Positions 32,340 through 38,416 of a DNA stretch of 40,550 nt are shown piece by piece. The stretch's first letter is position 1. Each line of letters begins with the position of its first letter. Below the pieces are notes generated by a model. That model was given only the letters and a program-made list of their open reading frames with translations, made no database searches and was not told the origin of the DNA. Source of the stretch: a virus; the IMG/VR virus record IMGVR_UViG_3300032893_000139, positions 1 to 40,550 of that record. The stretch is one strand, 5' to 3'. A program made the position numbers and the translations under genes.

Positions 32340-33053
32340 TTAAGCGGCTCTAGTAACTAGTTTCCAAGTAGGAGATGCCTTGGTATTAGCATTTATGTAA
32401 ACATTTTTACCAGACGTATCAACATACATTGATCCTGGGCCAGCAAATCCAGCACCTGTAGTACCATCTGTGGGAACTCCTGCTCCGTTTAACATACACA
32501 CATCATTAGTCATGCGTATATCTGCTTTTAAAATAGCTAAAGCATTATAACCATCGTGAGCTGGTGAAGTTAGGTCTAAACCATAACTAAATCCTGAACC
32601 GGCATTGCTATTATTAGACATGGCTTTAAAAGCTGCGTTAGCTTTAGTAACTGAACTATCTCCATCTACATACGCAACAACAGCCCCATCTGCATTAGTG
32701 ACACCGTCAGAAATTTGAGCTAAAACTGCCCCACAAGGATAGGTACTCGCTCTTGTACCAGTTAAACTATAAGCTCCAATAACTCCAGCTAAATAATTGG
32801 CTGCATTAGTTAAAGAATCTCCAATAATGTTGCCCATAATATCTGCAACGAATTTAGGATCACCACTAACATTACTACCAACATTAGAAGATACTATTAG
32901 ATCTGGGCCAACGTTCTGAAAAGAATGAATTCCAGAATAAGAAACTTCTCCATGCAAAGAATCATTTAATTCTACTAATTTCTCTGATACTAATCCTGGA
33001 CTAGAGGCTTGCTTAATATACTGCGTCTTTAAACCACGTATTTTTAGAGACAT
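32340..33053 (-). CDS. Virion protein between TerS and TerL
   Basis: 237 residues, beta-rich, Gly/Ala/Ser-rich, with VTNADGAVVAYVDGDSSVTK and the C-terminal PGSMYVDTSGKNVYINANTK ASPTWKLVTR type of ending seen in head-fibre or capsid-associated proteins. A head decoration or fibre protein is the best guess. The location between the terminase subunits is unusual. No enzyme motif. Confidence 0.55.
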   Translation of the reverse strand: MSLKIRGLKTQYIKQASSPGLVSEKLVELNDSLHGEVSYSGIHSFQNVGPDLIVSSNVGSNVSGDPKFVADIMGNIIGDSLTNAANYLAGVIGAYSLTGTRASTYPCGAVLAQISDGVTNADGAVVAYVDGDSSVTKANAAFKAMSNNSNAGSGFSYGLDLTSPAHDGYNALAILKADIRMTNDVCMLNGAGVPTDGTTGAGFAGPGSMYVDTSGKNVYINANTKASPTWKLVTRAA

Positions 33054-33065
33054 ATCTTATATTTC

Positions 33066-33650
33066 CTACTCTTTTTCGGTTTTATTATGTAAAACCTTGT
33101 TTATTTCTCTATATGTTTCTATAGTTTTATCGTTGCTAACATCTATCTTTTCTGAATAATCTCCAGATAAGGTTAACCATAATTTAGCAGCGACATCTGA
33201 CTTATCTACGGCTCTTTTTCTTAATGCTTCTATAACTACCGCTCTCTTAGCATTGGAAAATAAACCGTCTCCTCTAATCTTATCCCAAACCGCTTCTTCC
33301 CACCCTTCTTTTTTAAACCACGCAGAAACTGCTGGTACAGAAGGGACACTTTTATTTAACAATTCCCTAAGCTCTTCGCTATATTCTTGTCGTTTATTTA
33401 TTTCTGTTTTTAGTATCTCTACTAATTTATGTAAGGAAGGGGTTGGAGTATCTGCAACTATATATCCAGCTACAATTTCTTGTAATAATTCTTGTGTTAA
33501 TGTCCAAGGAGAATCTGGATTTTGATATAATTTTAGAGCTTTATGTACAGAAAATTTCTCTGCAATTTTATCTCCGGTTGATTTTTTAGAATCTTCGACA
33601 TTCTCTATCGGAGTATTTTGTGTATTTTTATTATCTGTACTATCGCTCAT
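33066..33650 (-). CDS. Terminase small subunit-like (TerS)
   Basis: 194 residues. The C-terminal half has a predicted helix-turn-helix (SVPSVPAVSAWFKKEGWEEA) and NAKRAVVIEALRKRAVDKSD followed by AAKLWLTLSGDYSEKIDVS, the pattern of phage TerS proteins. The first 30 residues are disordered, then a coiled helical middle (KLVEILKTEINKRQEYSEEL). TerS chooses the DNA to be packaged. Its position two genes upstream of TerL supports this. Confidence 0.75.
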   Translation of the reverse strand: MSDSTDNKNTQNTPIENVEDSKKSTGDKIAEKFSVHKALKLYQNPDSPWTLTQELLQEIVAGYIVADTPTPSLHKLVEILKTEINKRQEYSEELRELLNKSVPSVPAVSAWFKKEGWEEAVWDKIRGDGLFSNAKRAVVIEALRKRAVDKSDVAAKLWLTLSGDYSEKIDVSNDKTIETYREINKVLHNKTEKE

Positions 33651-33655
33651 AATTA

Positions 33656-33859
33656 TTAATAAGGATTAGGACGAGTTTTATGTTTAGGAGAACCGTCTAA
33701 GTGAGCTTTATTATCAGCTTTTTTATAAGATTCATCTTTTGGACTTACATCTTTTACATCACTTGGAAGTTCGTTTTTTCCTCGTGCAGCACCTTCCGCA
33801 CCATAACCTAACTGATATTTAACTCTGTGCTTGCGGTGTGCATATGGATCTTGTGGCAT
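33656..33859 (-). CDS. Small hypothetical charged protein
   Basis: 67 residues (MPQDPYAHRKHRVKYQLGYG...), rich in Lys, His and Pro, probably disordered. GAGGT precedes the ATG at nine bases. No family recognised. Confidence 0.5.
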   Translation of the reverse strand: MPQDPYAHRKHRVKYQLGYGAEGAARGKNELPSDVKDVSPKDESYKKADNKAHLDGSPKHKTRPNPY

Positions 33860-33860
33860 T

Positions 33861-34088
33861 TTAGTTTACCTCTGTATTTTTCAATATTTTTTTTGATTCT
33901 TTTGCATTAATTGCAGATTTAGGTAGTTCCACTAATAATAGTTCTGGATTTAATAAAAAACTCGTATTACAAGTAAGTTTATTAAACTTATCTCTGTTCA
34001 TACATCGTTTTGGTTTAAGGTCCGCCCAAGCCGATAGTATGCTAGTTTTCCATCCGCAATTCTTGCACGTATAAATAATTCTAGTCAC
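33861..34088 (-). CDS. Small zinc-ribbon protein
   Basis: 75 residues with C8/C11 (CKNCGW) and C29/C40 (CMNRDKFNKLTC), a plausible zinc ribbon. It starts with GTG at 34088, preceded by GAGGAAACA, a strong Shine-Dalgarno. It is the first gene of the structural block after the terminator-bearing gap, so it may be a DNA-binding regulator or packaging accessory; this is inferred. Confidence 0.6.
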   Translation of the reverse strand: MTRIIYTCKNCGWKTSILSAWADLKPKRCMNRDKFNKLTCNTSFLLNPELLLVELPKSAINAKESKKILKNTEVN

Positions 34089-34393
34089 TGTTTCCTCGGA
34101 AATCTATGTAAAAGGGAAGTGGAATAAAGTAGAAGTTATCCCACTTCCCGTTAAGTTGCTTTTAGGATTAAGCATAACCAAGTTCCTGTATACATGAGTC
34201 CTTATAATCAACGTATGAAAAAGAGGACCAATGAAGCATTAGGAACTTACGGGACACCTCACGAAATAAAGCTTATATATGTCCCGATCATATATAATCA
34301 TAATTATCTCATGGGTTAACTTGTTAACTTTTGAGAAAGTTAAAACTTATTTTGCTGCATAGCTATTAAAGTTTGAAATTTATCGCTCAACAT
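34089..34393. other. Gene-free 305-base hairpin-rich gap
   Basis: Between the small-gene array and the structural block. It holds a terminator (34114-34149), the long inverted repeat AAGTTCCT/AGGAACTT (34180-34187 and 34241-34248), with an inner GTCCT/AGGAC pair, CGGGACA/TGTCCCG (34250-34256 and 34280-34286) and TTAACTTT/AAAGTTAA (34324-34331 and 34336-34343). No convincing protein is coded. A structured RNA, a leader or a promoter-bearing regulatory region is possible. Confidence 0.6.
34114..34149 (-). terminator. Rho-independent terminator between small-gene array and head module
   Basis: GGGAAGTGG (34114-34122) pairs with CCACTTCCC (34141-34149), and AATAA can also pair with TTAT. On the minus strand the stem is followed by TTTTA. 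It separates the regulatory small-gene array from the structural genes to its left. Confidence 0.75.
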
Positions 34394-34720
34394 TTAACAA
34401 GGAAAACCTATACCATTAAAATCAGGCATTACGCCAGTAATTTTTGATATAGGATCAAGTACTGTAGCTACGTTTCTTTCTCCTAATCGTATATGAGATA
34501 CCCTGTAAATTAGTTTCAAATTTAATTTCTTACACTCTTTTTCTAATAATTTTAAATCTTTTGCAGAAACAATTTCACCGTTTTCATCAGGGATTGGTAC
34601 AATTTCGTAGTTTTCTGTGCCTGCTACAGCCATAAAAAAACTATTTATAAACTCTATATCCTCTTCCATGCTATCTTCTGTCATTTCATAGGTGCTGTCA
34701 TATTCATCATTGTAAGACAT
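34394..34720 (-). CDS. Small acidic hypothetical protein
   Basis: 108 residues, very acidic at the N-terminus (DEYDSTYEMTEDSMEEDIEF), then a beta-alpha region (YEIVPIPDENGEIVSAKDLK; LKLIYRVSHIRLGERNVATV). A good Shine-Dalgarno (AAAGGAG) precedes the ATG. The repeated promoter-like motif (34770-34789) lies 50 bases upstream. Acidic small phage proteins are often anti-host factors, but no function can be assigned. Confidence 0.55.
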   Translation of the reverse strand: MSYNDEYDSTYEMTEDSMEEDIEFINSFFMAVAGTENYEIVPIPDENGEIVSAKDLKLLEKECKKLNLKLIYRVSHIRLGERNVATVLDPISKITGVMPDFNGIGFPC

Positions 34721-34769
34721 GCATCACTCCTTTGTATGCTTCCGATAATAGTAGAGGCATGCTAAGTAT

Positions 34770-34789
34770 ATATGTATACACTAAATCAA
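34770..34789 (-). promoter_or_regulatory. Repeated 20-base promoter-like motif, copy 2
   Basis: On the minus strand: TTGATTTAGTGTATACATAT. It sits 50 bases upstream of the acidic 108-residue gene and shares 18 of 20 bases with copy 1. See copies at 24004 and 35621. Confidence 0.55.
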
Positions 34790-34807
34790 CGTTTTTATTA
34801 AAAATAT

Positions 34808-35107
34808 TTATTCAAATAGTATTTTAATCATCGGGTTAGTTTTTGGGTTGCCTATTCGTTCTAAGCAACTTATGGGAAGAAATACTGCTTCTATGGTTGG
34901 CTGTAGTTCATAAATAAACTTCAATTCTATCGGCACTATTTTATAAAAAGAAATACCTGATTCTTTAACTATATCAAGTACTTCCCATATCATTTTTCTA
35001 TAGGATTTATATTCATTAGAGTCTATCTCTAAAACTAAAGCTTCTTTTGTATCTTCTAAATAAACTATAGATAATCTAACATAATCCCCTATTTCAATTT
35101 TTTCCAT
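34808..35107 (-). CDS. Member of the small GD/LYE protein family
   Basis: 99 residues. It begins with MEKIEIGDYVRLSIVYLEDT (GDYV motif near residue 7) and ends NPMIKILFE. Beta-rich with mixed hydrophobic strands, suggesting a small barrel. It has the shared N-terminal G[DS]-[YVW]-[VL] and C-terminal [IV]K-LYE/LFE marks of the array. Its first base (35107) overlaps the upstream stop by 1 base (TAATG). Its function is unknown. Confidence 0.6.
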   Translation of the reverse strand: MEKIEIGDYVRLSIVYLEDTKEALVLEIDSNEYKSYRKMIWEVLDIVKESGISFYKIVPIELKFIYELQPTIEAVFLPISCLERIGNPKTNPMIKILFE

Positions 35108-35343
35108 TATTCGTATAACACCTTAACTGTAGAGGTTTCTAGCTTTCTAAGCTTACTAAATTGAGTAATTAATATTAAATTAAGCTCTATATGCCTAATT
35201 TCGCAATCAAATCCCGCCATTTTCTCCATAAAATCAGGATCATATACTTGAGTTATTAAAAATATACCATTTTGACCTGGTAAACATGGTTTCTCATTAG
35301 GATCAAAAAACTGTACATAGTCTCCTTTTTTTAATTTACTCAT
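35107..35343 (-). CDS. Member of the small GD/LYE protein family
   Basis: 78 residues, MSKLKKGDYVQFFDPN..., ending ETSTVKVLYE. The codons for VKVLYE (GTT AAG GTG TTA TAC GAA) contain an AAGG Shine-Dalgarno for the next gene, whose ATG overlaps the stop. Small-barrel-like (GDYVQFF; GIFLITQVYDP). The start overlaps the previous member by 8 bases. Unknown function. Confidence 0.6.
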   Translation of the reverse strand: MSKLKKGDYVQFFDPNEKPCLPGQNGIFLITQVYDPDFMEKMAGFDCEIRHIELNLILITQFSKLRKLETSTVKVLYE

Positions 35344-35584
35344 ATAAAATTTTAATAGATTCTATTTTCTTTGAATCAGTAATCTCTATAACATCTTCCA
35401 TATTTACTTTCATGGAGTGTAAATATAGAATACCTTCTATGTTAGATTTACCATAAAATTTGATAATCTCATAAAAATCCTTTATACTAACTATATGAAA
35501 ATATAGCTTTTTTTCTCTATTTTGACTTATTCCTATCCTTATATAACACTCCCCTTCATATTGTACATAAGAATAATTATTCAT
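35336..35584 (-). CDS. Member of the small GD/LYE protein family
   Basis: 82 residues. It begins MNNYSYVQYEGECYIRIGIS and ends KKIESIKILYE. Codons for LYE (TTA TAT GAG) contain the next ATG. Beta-alpha pattern with SIKDFYEIIKFYGK. It lacks the exact GD, but keeps YVQYEGECYIRI, similar to GDWLLCEGQIWEI in another member. The promoter-like motif (35621-35640) lies 37 bases upstream. Unknown function. Confidence 0.6.
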   Translation of the reverse strand: MNNYSYVQYEGECYIRIGISQNREKKLYFHIVSIKDFYEIIKFYGKSNIEGILYLHSMKVNMEDVIEITDSKKIESIKILYE

Positions 35585-35620
35585 TTATAACCCATTTTTT
35601 AGACAACTAGCTATAAATTT

Positions 35621-35640
35621 ATATGTATAGCCTAAGTCAA
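35621..35640 (-). promoter_or_regulatory. Repeated 20-base promoter-like motif, copy 3
   Basis: On the minus strand: TTGACTTAGGCTATACATAT. It follows a compact structured element and precedes the 82-residue gene by 37 bases. Sixteen of 20 positions are identical in all three copies. Confidence 0.55.
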
Positions 35641-35643
35641 CCT

Positions 35644-35702
35644 GAGTCTGGACCGATTCTCGGCCACTGGGCGCACCATCGGCAAACATGCCCACCAGAC
35701 TC
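35644..35702. other. Compact GC-rich structured element (three-way-junction shape)
   Basis: Outer stem GAGTCTGG (35644-35651) with CCAGACTC (35695-35702), 8 base pairs. Inside are CCGA/TCGG (35653-35656 and 35660-35663) and TGGGC/GCCCA (35668-35672 and 35690-35694). It is sharply more GC-rich than its surroundings, lies between the frameshifted gene's stop and a promoter-like motif, and does not fit a tRNA. Could be a terminator, a processing site or a small RNA; strand of action unknown. Confidence 0.55.
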
Positions 35703-36021
35703 CTATTCATATAACACTTTAGTAGTTTCACTATAAGGAATAGCTTCTTCTATTCCTATTACGTTTTGTCCATTTTTATGAATTACTAAATAACCTATAT
35801 CAGAATTTATAGAATTTGGCCAATTTCTAGTTACGTCTTCAACGTAAATATCACTAATTATACAATTACCGTAGGTTTTGTTGTATATTACATCTCCCGG
35901 TTTAAACCTCAGATTTAACGCTTTTGTTAGGTTATCCTTGGCTATTTCTAAGGATTTTTCAAAATATTTAATTCTATCTTCTAAATAAGTAAGTAAGTGT
36001 GTGTTTAATGCTATTTTCCAT
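35703..36021 (-). pseudogene. Frameshifted member of the small GD/LYE family
   Basis: A long frame ending PYSETTKVLYE (stop at 35703) has no ATG, GTG or TTG start. In another frame ATG 36021 gives MENSIKHTLTYLFRR then stops. Between them lies a run (AAGT)3 followed by (GT)4 on the plus strand (35986-36004). Removing one four-base unit or adding one two-base unit would join the frames to give MENSIKHTLTYLEDRIKYFE and the full family-type protein (PGDVIYNKTY... ending TTKVLYE). It may be switched off, a pseudogene or a base-calling error. Confidence 0.7.
35986..36004. repeat. Short tandem repeats inside the frameshifted gene
   Basis: On the plus strand TAAGTAAGTAAG runs into (GT)4. These are 4-base and 2-base repeats, the type that mutates by slippage. 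They lie exactly where the reading frame of the gene breaks. Confidence 0.7.
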
Positions 36022-36280
36022 ATAATATATCCGAAGCTTCTGTTACAGGAATCAGTTTATAGTGTTTTAAATCTACAATAATATTAACAGGTTCTAGGTG
36101 TTCTATGTCTAAATATTCTAATAAATCAATAGGTTGCCCAGGTTCTGCTTTAGTATAGTAAATAGGCCTTAAAGTATATTTTTCTAAAGGTAAATTTATA
36201 GAAACAATCTTGTACTTTTTGTGCGTTACCACCTTAGTTTTGTTATGTAGCACATATACTACGTCTCCTACACTAATCAT
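36011..36280 (-). CDS. Member of the small GD/LYE protein family
   Basis: 89 residues: MISVGDVVYVLHNKTKVVTH, with the GD-VV barrel start and a C-terminal TEASDILYGK. The LYG codons overlap the next (frameshifted) gene's ATG. Middle strands (KYKIVSINLPLEKYTLRPIY; LEPVNIIVDLKHYKLIPV) suggest a small beta-barrel similar to SH3/KOW folds; this is inferred. The start is coupled to the previous member, whose LYD codons contain this ATG. Confidence 0.6.
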   Translation of the reverse strand: MISVGDVVYVLHNKTKVVTHKKYKIVSINLPLEKYTLRPIYYTKAEPGQPIDLLEYLDIEHLEPVNIIVDLKHYKLIPVTEASDILYGK

Positions 36281-36524
36281 ATAAAGCCTTTATGGTATTT
36301 AAATCTCCTTTAGGCACCAACTTACTTTTTTTAATATGAACTGGATGCAACATCCTAAAAGCACCGGTTTCTATATTTTTAACTGAAGTATCCCCTAGCC
36401 TAACTGAATCTAAATATATAATTTCCCATATTTGACCTTCACAAAGTAACCAATCCCCTACTTTTAGCTTAGAAAACTTCTCTAAACTGTCTACAAACCA
36501 GTTTAGGTCTTCTCTTATCTTCAT
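36273..36524 (-). CDS. Member of the small GD/LYE protein family
   Basis: 83 residues: helical N-terminus (NWFVDSLEKFSKLKVGDWLL) then GDWLLCEGQIWEIIYLDSVR and HPVHIKKSKLVPKGDLNTIK, ending KALYD. AAAGG within the codons for IKAL is a Shine-Dalgarno for the next gene, whose ATG sits within LYD (TAT GAT). AGG lies upstream of its own ATG at about 8 bases. Unknown function. Confidence 0.6.
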   Translation of the reverse strand: MKIREDLNWFVDSLEKFSKLKVGDWLLCEGQIWEIIYLDSVRLGDTSVKNIETGAFRMLHPVHIKKSKLVPKGDLNTIKALYD

Positions 36525-36572
36525 TTTTAACCTACTTAATAGCCTCTATAATCAATTTCCAATGTTAAACCT

Positions 36573-36594
36573 ACTTCTAACTATGCGTTAGAAG
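36573..36594. repeat. Perfect 8-base inverted repeat between array genes
   Basis: CTTCTAAC and GTTAGAAG with a 5-base centre lie in the 107-base gap between two family genes. It lacks a T-run, so a terminator is not clear. An operator or an RNA stem is possible. Confidence 0.45.
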
Positions 36595-36631
36595 CTATAA
36601 ATTAAATATAAACCTTTTTAACCATAAATTA

Positions 36632-36859
36632 TCAACCAAATAAAAGCTCAATGGTGGCGGTTTTTGGTAATATTTTGGCATTTAGGTGCTGTAAATCTAA
36701 TAAACCTATATAAGTAGGCTGTTTTTCAGGCTCTTTTAGGCTTTTTAAAGCTAAATATGAGCTATTATCTTGTCGATTTTTTAAAATTAATTCAAATACT
36801 TCGTTATTTATAAGTAAATAAGAGCCTATTTCAATTTTTTTTAAAAAATTTTCTTTCAT
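36632..36859 (-). CDS. First member of the small GD/LYE protein family array
   Basis: 75 residues: MKENFLKKIEIGSYLLINNE... with GSYLL in place of GDYVL, then VFELILKNRQDNSSYLALKS and ILPKTATIELLFG at the end. It is the most upstream family gene of the leftward array. A possible sigma-70-like promoter (TTGACT, 17 bases, TAAATT at 36894-36866) lies so close that the transcript could begin at or near the ATG; no Shine-Dalgarno is seen. Unknown function. Confidence 0.55.
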   Translation of the reverse strand: MKENFLKKIEIGSYLLINNEVFELILKNRQDNSSYLALKSLKEPEKQPTYIGLLDLQHLNAKILPKTATIELLFG

Positions 36860-36865
36860 AATCAG

Positions 36866-36894
36866 AATTTAACAGATTTAGGGGGTATAGTCAA
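36866..36894 (-). promoter_or_regulatory. Putative promoter of the small-gene array
   Basis: On the minus strand TTGACT (36894-36889), 17-base spacer and TAAATT (36871-36866). The -10 ends 6 bases before ATG 36859, so transcription would begin at about the start codon. Weak match; not confirmed. Confidence 0.4.
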
Positions 36895-36971
36895 ATTTTT
36901 AATTTATAAATTATAGGTATGAGGACCCCTGGAGTGTGAGGTGGCATGGAAATTGCACCGCTTCCCCCCTT

Positions 36972-37016
36972 CGATTCTTCAATAATATCAAGTACTTATC
37001 TTGTATAAGAATCGAA
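36972..37016. repeat. Inverted repeat CGATTCTT/AAGAATCG
   Basis: An 8-base inverted repeat enclosing CAAG...CTTG lies between the 67-residue leftward gene and the small-gene array. The hairpin could end transcription of the 67-residue gene, but it lacks a T-run. The 187 bases from 36860 to 37046 otherwise show no convincing gene. Confidence 0.4.
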
Positions 37017-37046
37017 CACTGTACACATTACTAACAATTAGGCATT

Positions 37047-37241
37047 CTATCGTCCTGACTCGGCAACTTTATTATAATACCAAGTGTAGTGATTGACCTT
37101 TTCTTCCCAATCTAATAGAGCGGTGAAGCTTACAATGTCTTGACCTAAGTTACACTCAGCGTTCTGCACTTGTCTTAGAGCACTATAATAAGTATTCTCC
37201 GTCAAGTCTTTCGGATTCACGTATGCAATTGGGTTGTTCAT
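37047..37241 (-). CDS. Small hypothetical protein
   Basis: 64 residues from ATG 37241 (MNNPIAYVNPKDLTENTYYS), preferred over ATG 37250 because AAAGGTGG lies at proper spacing. The sequence has YYSALRQVQNAECNLGQDIV and helical LLDWEEKVNHYTWYYNKVA. Unknown; divergent from the rightward 98-residue gene. Confidence 0.5.
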   Translation of the reverse strand: MNNPIAYVNPKDLTENTYYSALRQVQNAECNLGQDIVSFTALLDWEEKVNHYTWYYNKVAESGR

Positions 37242-37372
37242 GTCATCCACCTTTCATTCTCAGAATACCACATTGGGGATTGAATGCAATGCCTCAATTA
37301 TGTTATTTTCTCCATAATATTTTTCTTGCTCCCTCGGAGCAAACGCAGTATTCTTGAATCAACGGAGGACAT

Positions 37373-37669
37373 ATGAACAATCTTAAGTATGGTATTATCG
37401 TAGGAATTCAACATGTTGAATATGATACGCCAGTTGAGAAGAATGAAGCTCGACGGAGAGTCGGAAGCTGGGTATTGGTGGTTTCCAACGGCACGTATTA
37501 TAGGTATGCGGTATTGACAGGGAAGGGTCAAAATTTTTCTTTAGGAGAACATGCCACATTCACTGTCAAAGCCGAAGCTACGTCTGCCGTTTGTGCCAGC
37601 ATTGATACGCTAAGCACGGAAGCTGTAATGGTGGCCAGTAAGGTGTATTCCTCAAGCAAGGGAGAATAA
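37373..37669 (+). CDS. Small beta-rich hypothetical protein, rightward
   Basis: 98 residues (MNNLKYGIIVGIQHVEYDTP; VGSWVLVVSNGTYYRYAVLT), beta-rich with an Ala/Ser/Thr C-terminus (EATSAVCASIDTLSTEAVMV). A good Shine-Dalgarno (GGAGG) stands before the ATG. It begins a GC-richer rightward block. Unknown function. Confidence 0.6.
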   Translation: MNNLKYGIIVGIQHVEYDTPVEKNEARRRVGSWVLVVSNGTYYRYAVLTGKGQNFSLGEHATFTVKAEATSAVCASIDTLSTEAVMVASKVYSSSKGE

Positions 37670-37670
37670 T

Positions 37671-37910
37671 ATGACGAACCTACCTACCTTAGAATTCAAA
37701 TGTAAGGTGCCCTTCGGCATAGATGACTTGCGCTGGGAGTATAGAGGTATACCCTTTAGACAGCATAGCAAGTATGAGTGGGAAGTGTGGTACCAAGACA
37801 ATCGCCGAAGCTCTGGACATTGTATTCTAGTATTCAAAACCTACAGCGAAGTGTTGGCATCTATAGATGCTCGTTTTAAACAATTCCCTCCTGAATTTCC
37901 ACTTGAATAA
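37671..37910 (+). CDS. Small hypothetical protein, rightward
   Basis: 79 residues (LEFKCKVPFGIDDLRWEYRG; HSKYEWEVWYQDNRRSSGHC). Follows the 98-residue gene by one base and is probably in the same operon (GGGAG just before the ATG). Aromatic-rich, small. No family recognised. Confidence 0.6.
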   Translation: MTNLPTLEFKCKVPFGIDDLRWEYRGIPFRQHSKYEWEVWYQDNRRSSGHCILVFKTYSEVLASIDARFKQFPPEFPLE

Positions 37911-37931
37911 GATTTTTTGTTCGCTCCGGCC

Positions 37932-37971
37932 AGCCCGCTTTCGGTTCAATTGAGCTGAGGGCGGGCTTTGG
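37932..37971 (+). terminator. Terminator-like hairpin after the rightward pair
   Basis: AGCCCGC (37932-37938) pairs with GCGGGCT (37961-37967), followed by a short T-run (TTTGG). Could end the two-gene transcript. Confidence 0.5.
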
Positions 37972-37988
37972 TGCGTTAAGAGGTGCGT

Positions 37989-38135
37989 ATGTCCAAACTG
38001 AAGTTATGGAGCCTGCGCTATAGGCTCGACTTACGTCTGCGTGAACTGGAAGCCTTGGGAGAATACAGTGGCTGGACGTGGGCTGTGCTGTACAAAGTAA
38101 GCGTGGCCCTAGACGAATACGAACCGTTCCACTAA
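37989..38135 (+). CDS. Small basic hypothetical peptide (48 residues)
   Basis: MSKLKLWSLRYRLDLRLREL ends in YKVSVALDEYEPFH. AGAGGTG stands before the ATG. Basic N-terminal helix and an acidic tail. GC-richer than most of the window. Its function is unknown. Confidence 0.5.
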   Translation: MSKLKLWSLRYRLDLRLRELEALGEYSGWTWAVLYKVSVALDEYEPFH

Positions 38136-38402
38136 GCGGCTATAAAGCGCTATAGAGCGTTGCAACCAGCGAAGCATAGTGCGGCATAGGTTAACCTGCG
38201 TCGAGCGCTGCCAGCTATATCAGAACGCCTAATATGGGCATTCTACGGGAGAACTGCGGGCTATAGTCCCCTGCAACCTACAGGCAGCCTGTTAAGGCCT
38301 ATAGGTATACCTATGCTTATAACTAAGGGTACAGCTATATCCTAAACTATACCCATAATTATATTATTACCCTACTGAAAGGGAATTATTCTGTACATTA
38401 TT

Positions 38403-38416
38403 TTTCACTAGTGAAA
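38403..38416. promoter_or_regulatory. Perfect 14-base palindrome, operator-like
   Basis: TTTCACTAGTGAAA is a perfect palindrome. Its half TGAAAG also occurs as CTGAAAGG at about 38374 and 38426 and as CTGAAAAAG near 38443. It lies 70-100 bases upstream of a strong promoter, so a repressor or activator site is plausible. Confidence 0.5.

Noticed and set aside
34160-34234. Leftward 23-residue frame in the hairpin-rich gap
   Set aside because: No ribosome binding site, and it lies within the inverted-repeat structure.
35641-35705. tRNA gene at the GC-rich structured element
   Set aside because: Too short (59 bases), no T-loop or anticodon arm pattern.
35980-36010. CRISPR-like repeat array
   Set aside because: The repeats are simple 4- and 2-base units within a coding frame; no CRISPR repeats were seen anywhere in the window.
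36946-37008. Rightward 20-residue frame (MEIAPLPPFDSSIISSTYLV) with GAGGTGG before it
   Set aside because: Good Shine-Dalgarno, but far too short and it ends in an inverted repeat; not supportable alone.
37298-37531. Leftward 77-residue frame
   Set aside because: Opposite the better-supported rightward 98-residue gene, which has a strong Shine-Dalgarno.
37652-37837. Leftward 61-residue frame
   Set aside because: Shadow of the rightward 79-residue gene.
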